A stretch of DNA of 64,000 nt, taken from NCBI RefSeq assembly GCF_034190915.1, contig NW_026947484.1:186490982-186554981 (forward strand), written 5' to 3'. The notes beneath the pieces were generated by a model. That model was given only the letters and a program-made list of their open reading frames with translations, had not been told where the DNA came from and searched no databases. Below are positions 58,977-64,000 of the stretch, in pieces. How positions within the stretch are numbered: the first letter of the stretch is position 1; the number at the start of each line of letters is the position of its first letter. The DNA comes from Cavia porcellus. Its lineage: Eukaryota; Chordata; Mammalia; Rodentia; Caviidae. Position numbers and translations under genes: made by a program.

Positions 58977-59075
58977 ATAGCCTTTGTTTCTACCCTTCAG
59001 ACAACTCAGTCAAGAAGCCATGTTTTTCTCTGTGAAGGTGCTTTTTGGAGATGTTCATCAGATTTAAGGGGCAAA

Positions 59076-59162
59076 GCTGGGGCTTTAACTCAATGGCATA
59101 AGCACCTGCCTGGCAAGCACGAAGTCATGAGTTCAACTGCCAGTACCAAAAACAACAAAAAA
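59076..59162 (+). mobile_element. ID-type SINE with 13-bp target duplication
   Basis: 'gctggggctttaactcaatg' (A-box region) and 'catgagttcaactgccagta' (B-box region), then an A-rich tail. Flanked by 'gatttaaggggca' (59061-59073) and 'gatttaagaggca' (59163-59175), one mismatch in 13. Confidence 0.9.
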
Positions 59163-59175
59163 GATTTAAGAGGCA

Positions 59176-59392
59176 GCTGCTACTCCTTTTTCTGACACCC
59201 CAAGTTCAGAGTAAAGAGAGTAAATTGAGTAGGTGGAGATGAGGGTAAATTAATAAAAATGTTCTTACTTGAGTGTTCACACACATTGCCTCTTGGACTG
59301 GGAACATATTTTAAAAGAACTGTAGCTCTTAGAGGGTTTGAAGGTTACACTGAATCTTCCTAACTACAATTATTTGAACTCACAGATACTTT
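59176..59392. other. unique DNA
   Basis: Nothing recognised. Confidence 0.35.
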
Positions 59393-59393
59393 C

Positions 59394-59472
59394 TTTTTTT
59401 TAAATTTTATTTAAGGAGAAAAAGAAAAAAAAACAGAAAAAGGATTCAAGTTATACAGAATTTCAAAAAGTA
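59394..59472 (-). mobile_element. very short LINE-1 3' end
   Basis: 'aaattttatttaaggagaaa' followed by 'acagaaaaaggattcaagtt' and 'atacagaatttcaaaaag' matches the L1 3' ends at 9582, 44710 and 52595. Only about 80 bp remain, an extreme 5' truncation. Confidence 0.8.
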
Positions 59473-59704
59473 ATTTTTGAAAAGATATAGATTAATTGAA
59501 GATATGCCAGGCACAAAGTAAATTTCAATTGACAATAAAAGCACTTGATATTGTCTGAGCATTCAGTTGACTAATTCAAATATCTTTTGGTTTCTGTACC
59601 CCAGAGTTCACCCTTAGCTGCCATTTTCTGAGATGCTTCTTGTACTTTGACAAGTAGATGGACTTTTGGTTAGAACATCTTTTTAATCAATACTAGGGAA
59701 AGGT

Positions 59705-59705
<1 letters not shown>

Positions 59706-59740
<35 letters not shown>

Positions 59741-59833
59741 TCTTTTTCCTTTTTATCGGTACCGGAGATTGAACTCATGACTGCCTGCTTGCAAGGCAGG
59801 CACTTATGCTGCTGAGCTAAATCCCCAGTCCCG
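59706..59833 (-). mobile_element. ID-type SINE with long poly(A) and target duplication
   Basis: About 33 T residues, then 'ggtaccggagattgaactca', 'gcttgcaaggcaggcactta' and 'tgctgctgagctaaatcccc': a complete ID element in reverse. 'tagggaaa' occurs at 59694-59701 and 59834-59841. The long pure tail suggests a young insertion. Confidence 0.93.
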
Positions 59834-59841
59834 TAGGGAAA

Positions 59842-60790
59842 CATTTTTATGATGGGCCTTGATTTCATGCTAGTTAACCAAGATTTCCATATTTTTGGCC
59901 CACTGTTGGGGGGTAATACATTGCTTTTGCAATTTACCCTTTAATCTACTTCTACTAGCAGCTTCAGATGACATCTTTCTGGCATGAATTAAGAATCAGT
60001 CCATAGCATCCCCCAAATTCAGCAAAGATTCGTCTACCTCACTAGACGTGAAACTTCAGAAGTGCATGCCTACCATGCCTCTCATCTTCCTGTGTGGCTT
60101 GAGAATCAGAGATCCACACGAAGAAATTTGTACAAAACCCTCTCCAATCTCCAATAAATCTCCATATCCTTATTTTAGCCTTAGTATGAGTTGTTTGCCT
60201 ACTTCTGTAAACTCACTCTCTTAGAAACATACTGTCTCTTGTTTTAATGCCTTAGTTGAAAGTTAGATAGGATGGTCTCATTTCTAGCAATCTACTGTTT
60301 CTAAACTGAATGACTTTTACAAGATAGCCTTCACGTTTCTCCCTTTTGTCCTTCACATAACCATCTTAAGCCTATAAAAGTAAAGTCCTGCCACTATTGA
60401 TACTTGATAAATTTATATGTATTTGAGATTTAATTAGCTTCAGGTCATGTAAACAGACTTCATTTTACATAACAAGCAATATTAATGTATTTTGTAAGCT
60501 ACGATGATATCACAGGAACAGCAGGATGGAAATGACTGGAACTGGGTAAATAAATAAGTTGATTTTGAAGTTGCACATTTTTAAAAAATATTACATTATG
60601 AATAGCAAGTTAACTGTTCCTGATTTTAATACTTCGAATGTAAAACCTGGAAAACTGATACCATGGTTGCATAATTCAGCAACAAAGGCAGTGAGCAGCT
60701 GTGGTCTCAGCTCAGTTCTCCTACTGTGCCCCTTCTTTCCCTCCTTCCATGCCACTTGCATTGTCTGTCCAGGTATAAAAAGCGTATCTA
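59842..60790. other. unique DNA
   Basis: Nothing recognised. Confidence 0.35.
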
Positions 60791-60794
60791 TGTC

Positions 60795-61265
60795 TTATTG
60801 CTGCTATAACAATCTGCCACAACTTAGTGACTTAAAACAGACATTATTCTGCAAATGTGGTAGTCAAAGTTCAAAATAAGCCTCATTGTACAAAAAAGTC
60901 AAGGCTGTGTTACCTTCTAGAGGCTCTGGGAAAAATCCATGTTCTTGTGTTTTCTAGCTTCTAGATGCTGCTGTGTATTTCTCATCTCATGGTCCTATTC
61001 TCTTCAACCCATACTAGCAGGCCCAATTTGTCTCACCTCTAATAGTGCTGCTCTCTGCTTCCATAGTCACATCACTTTCCCTGCCTCTGACTGACTCTCC
61101 TCTCTCATTCTTTACTTTCAAAGACTCAAGGGATCCCACTGGACCCACTTGCATCATTCAAGATCTTATCTTCAGGTCAGTGGATTCACACCTTACTGTC
61201 TCTGTTATGCACAGGTTCTCACAGAGAATAAGAATTTGAACATTTTTGTGGTGGGTCACTTTTCT
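60795..61265 (+). mobile_element. old LTR-related mammalian repeat, family not assigned
   Basis: 'attgctgctataacaatctg', 'ccacaacttagtgacttaaa', 'tcttgtgttttctagcttct', 'actggacccacttgcatcat' and 'ttctcacagagaataagaat' follow a common mammalian repeat. I recall it as an ancient retroelement but cannot assign the family. Frames at 61045-61409 lie in it. Confidence 0.6.
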
Positions 61266-61269
61266 GCCT

Positions 61270-62580
61270 GCCACACAAGTAATAATCCAAACCTGAACCA
61301 AAAACCCCTGAAGTTCCTCCTTAACTTATCTTCCACTACTCTTCAGGAAACCGGTGTCTATTATTCCAGTCTACTGTCTACCCTGGCATCATGGACAGCA
61401 TCTAGCTAACAATTCCAGAGTTTAATAGAACAAGTTTCGAGGCCTGTTTTTCTAAGACAATAGTATTAGGATGCACAGGCCTACTCATTTGTTTGTTCAT
61501 GGTTTGTGCCTGATTTCTGATCACAGCAGAGAGGAATAGTGCAACAGTGATTGTGTGGTCTGCAAAGTCTTAAACATTTATCATCTGGCCTTTTATAGAT
61601 AAAGTAAATTTTGTTTTCCTTTGTTATAGAGAGCTGTTTTTTTTAAAAAAATTATCTTTATCCCACATTCCTATTCCTATCCCTACTAACAGTCAAGTGT
61701 GTGAACCAAGGTATCTTCCCACCAAAGTACTCTAAATGATTTACATCACCACCCCTGCTAGGTTGCTGTAAACTGATGATTTCTCAGCCTCAGGCTAATA
61801 CTTTCAGAATCAGCAATTTTCTTGAAGAGAAAAGCTGTGTCAAATGCAAAGTTTGCTTCTTTTCCAAACTGTGTCTCCTACAAATTTATTCTATGTTAGT
61901 GGATCTCCAATGCCTTCAAATATATTGTCGATATTTTGTCTAACTTTTCTAATTGCTTTCTGCAAGAGGATTGATCCAAGCATTCTGGTCCAACAGAAGA
62001 AAATTTTATAGATTCTTGCTGCATTTTTGTTTCTCTAAGTCCTTGTAGTAGTATCTATATTACTTTAAGCCTTCTTCATTGTGCTTTGTGCTTATTTTAT
62101 TGTTTCTTTATGGCTTTTGTGTTCTATATCCTAGCACGAAGCTTTCACACTTCACAGTGACAAAGCCAGGTTTTATGAAATAGTCTCTGAATGCTATATT
62201 AATTATTTTCTCAAATATGTCCTTGAGTTCTCAGAGTAAAGTTCTTTCCCTGTTTTGCCTTGATTTCCCGGAACTTTATTTTTCTTCTTCCTAAATCAAA
62301 TGGGCTATGTTACAAGTAGGAATATATGAAAAACCATTTTATCGTACTTATTTTGATCTTTTCTATCAGCAGGACACAAAGTAATTTCTTTCTTATTATT
62401 GGTGCATATTTATTATAGAGAACAGTGGGGTTTGTCTCGGCAGAAGCATCCCTGCCTATAACATAGTTTGATTATTTTCCTTCTTATCACCTGTTGTAGT
62501 AAGGGATTGCAAGGAAACAATTATATACAGGACACATGATTTATAGTATTATTTTATGATAGTTACCCAGAATCAAATAC
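61270..62580. other. unique AT-rich DNA
   Basis: Nothing recognised. Confidence 0.35.
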
Positions 62581-62610
62581 AAAATGCAGGAAATCTGTCC
62601 ACACACTAAA

Positions 62611-62757
62611 GACCTAGAGAATCCAGCTGAGGACCTGGATTCCATGGCAATATCCTCCATAAGTTCATCTGAAGACCTAGAGCCTATGACAGTGACCCCC
62701 ATGAGACCAACTAGAGGTCCAGAGCCCATGACAATGACTAATGCAAGTGTTTCATGG
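62611..62757 (+). repeat. 42-bp minisatellite, about 3 diverged units
   Basis: 'gacct(a/g)ga(g/t)' restarts at 62632, 62674 and 62716, exactly 42 bp apart, with a half-unit at 62611. The plus frame is open across the units (62584-62838) with a 14-residue repeat (EDLDSMAISSISSS, EDLEPMTVTPMRPT, then a diverged copy). No protein family was recognised. Confidence 0.65.
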
Positions 62758-62834
62758 ATCTGCACTGGGAAGGCCCAAAGGTCAGCGGTGGAAGCTAGAA
62801 AGTCTATGCCAGTGAGAGGAAGGATCTTGTGTCT

Positions 62835-63180
62835 GTAGGCTGTGGATTCTGCACTGGAACCAAGAAGCAACACAAATAAGGACCAGGACTCCCCTGAAAA
62901 GTATCACAGTCATCTTCAGTGCCAAGAATGTCCCAAACTCACTGAATGATGAGAACAGCTGAGTTCATATCAAGAAACAACCATGACAACTTCTCTTGGA
63001 GATTGAACAGCACAGCATCTTCCCTTCTGGAACCAGGAAGCTATGCTAAAAGTAAGGAACAGAGCTCCCTCACAGTGAACAGCAGCCATTCTCAGAAACA
63101 AGTTTCCAAGCTCCTTAGACGATGAGAACCGCCAAGTTCATATTAGGAAAGAAGCTCAACAAGCTCCTCCAGGACAACCC
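62835..63180 (+). repeat. diverged tandem duplication, period 173 bp
   Basis: 'ctggaacca' at 62854 and 63027 and 'gatgagaac' at 62948 and 63121 are each 173 bp apart, and the intervening sequence aligns (for example 'agttcatatcaagaaac' against 'agttcatattaggaaag'). Two copies only. It follows the 42-bp repeats and precedes an LTR. Confidence 0.75.
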
Positions 63181-63401
63181 ACAATGACAGAGAACCAACA
63201 ACACCAAACAACAACTCTTCCTCTCCAGATCTCCTTTTTATGCTAGCAGCAATCATCAGATGGGCCATCTGTACTCAGGTGGGCCAATGAATGGAACAAG
63301 AAATATGAGGTTCTTTCCAAATTGTGCCTGCTGCAAGAGGTAAAACCTGGGTAGAGTCTTTCTTAATCCAGTTTTAGAAAACTTTTTTTAAAGTCTTATG
63401 A

Positions 63402-63658
63402 TGTTATGGTTCAGATATGAAGTATCCCCCAAAGATCCAAGGCTTGTTGAAGGCTTGTCCCCAATAAAGCAATGTTCCGAGGTGATTGGATGACTAATCC
63501 ACACAGATTAGTCAATTGATTGGATTGATAGCTGAATGGACTATTGGAAGGTGATGGAAACTGTAGAAAATGGGATCTAGTTGTAGGAAATAGGACCTTA
63601 GAATTGTATCCATAGGAACTATATTCTCTCTCTCTCTCTCTGTCTCTGTCTCTCTCTG

Positions 63659-63693
<35 letters not shown>

Positions 63694-63722
63694 GTCTCTC
63701 TCTGTCTCTCTCTCTGTCTCTC

Positions 63723-63784
<62 letters not shown>

Positions 63785-63982
63785 TGGCTGCCATGATGTG
63801 AGCAGCTTCATCTGCCACAATGCACTTCCTGCTAAGATATTCTGCTTTGCCTCAGGTCCAAAGCAATAGTCAGTCAATTATGGACTAAAACTTCTGAAAC
63901 TATGATCTAAAATACATTTTTCCTCTTTTTGCATTGATTTTCTCAGGTATTTTCTCACAGCAACAGAAAGCTCACTGAAAGA
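63402..63982 (+). mobile_element. MaLR-class LTR expanded by a (CT)n tract
   Basis: Starts 'tgttatggttcagatatgaa', has 'tcttggctgccatgatgtga' and 'cttctgaaactatgatctaa' in the usual places and ends 'tctcacagcaacagaaagct'. Its central CT-rich stretch has grown to about 158 bp, taking the LTR to about 580 bp. No clear target duplication. Open frames of 121-135 codons on the minus strand are Arg-Glu runs from the simple repeat. Confidence 0.8.
63624..63781. repeat. (CT)n array with CTCTGT interruptions
   Basis: Pure pyrimidine/G pattern: CT units punctuated by TG about every 6-14 bases, then about 27 pure CT units. Confidence 0.97.
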
Positions 63983-64000
63983 CATTCTATATTCCCCAGG

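Noticed and set aside
58725..59195. 156-codon plus frame rich in Leu-Ser and Cys-Val
   Set aside because: Translation of the (CT)n(GT)n array, then read into an ID SINE.
62584..62838. 84-codon plus frame with 14-residue repeats as a gene
   Set aside because: The periodicity is explained by a short DNA minisatellite. There is no promoter, splice site or recognised family.
63411..63877. 135- and 121-codon minus-strand frames with long Arg-Glu runs
   Set aside because: Translation of the (CT)n array inside an LTR.
1..64000. CRISPR array, operon, phage or bacterial system
   Set aside because: No spaced direct repeats of suitable size, no dense gene packing and clear mammalian repeats throughout.

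Overview
This is nuclear DNA from a mammal, most likely a rodent outside the mouse/rat family. The evidence is the repeat content: short tRNA-derived ID-type SINEs whose body reads like 'gctggggatttagctcag', B1/7SL-like monomers and B1+ID dimers, solo LTRs of the MaLR class, a rodent-style LINE-1 family present in several 5'-truncated copies, many old MIR/L2 fragments, and very long (CA)n, (CT)n and (GATA)n arrays. I see no typical mouse B2/B4 elements. I cannot name the species from sequence alone.

No complete protein-coding gene is visible. Nearly all long open frames come from chance, simple repeats (for example Arg-Glu runs from (CT)n) or GC-rich DNA. The one strong sign of a gene start is a CpG island at about 36140-37240. 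It carries SP1- and NRF1-like boxes, a G-quadruplex tract and good splice donors facing both ways: minus strand at 36522, plus strand at 37440. Downstream on the plus strand there is an acceptor/donor pair at 37838/38020. Joining the 37439 and 37839 edges keeps a frame open for 60 codons. I read this as a probable divergent promoter with 5' exons of one or two transcripts. The gene is not identified.

Layout. 1-13 kb: an MaLR LTR; a broken coiled-coil pseudogene ending at a short interstitial telomere repeat; a second possible pseudogene on the minus strand; an old antisense L1 split by a solo LTR with an exact 5-bp target duplication and by an unassigned insert; a Tigger-like DNA transposon. 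13-35 kb: mostly unique AT-rich DNA with MIRs, a MER20-like element with a 27-bp inverted copy of part of itself, microsatellites, B1/ID SINEs, another MaLR LTR and L2. 35-39 kb: the CpG island and candidate exons. 39-48 kb: a hAT-Charlie element; a plus-strand L1 interrupted by a mariner-like element (TA duplication) and by an ID SINE; a small L1 whose 5' part is inverted between matching target duplications; an MLT1 LTR. 48-64 kb: a (CA)n array, two more minus-strand L1 pieces (one keeping recognisable reverse-transcriptase sequence), B1/ID SINEs, an old LTR-like repeat, a block of nested tandem repeats (periods 42 and 173 bp), and a terminal MaLR LTR swollen by a (CT)n tract.

Six of seven recognisable L1 pieces lie on the minus strand. 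No CRISPR array, operon or prokaryotic feature is present. I found no convincing new biological system; the most useful leads are the candidate divergent transcription unit and several well-resolved transposition scars.
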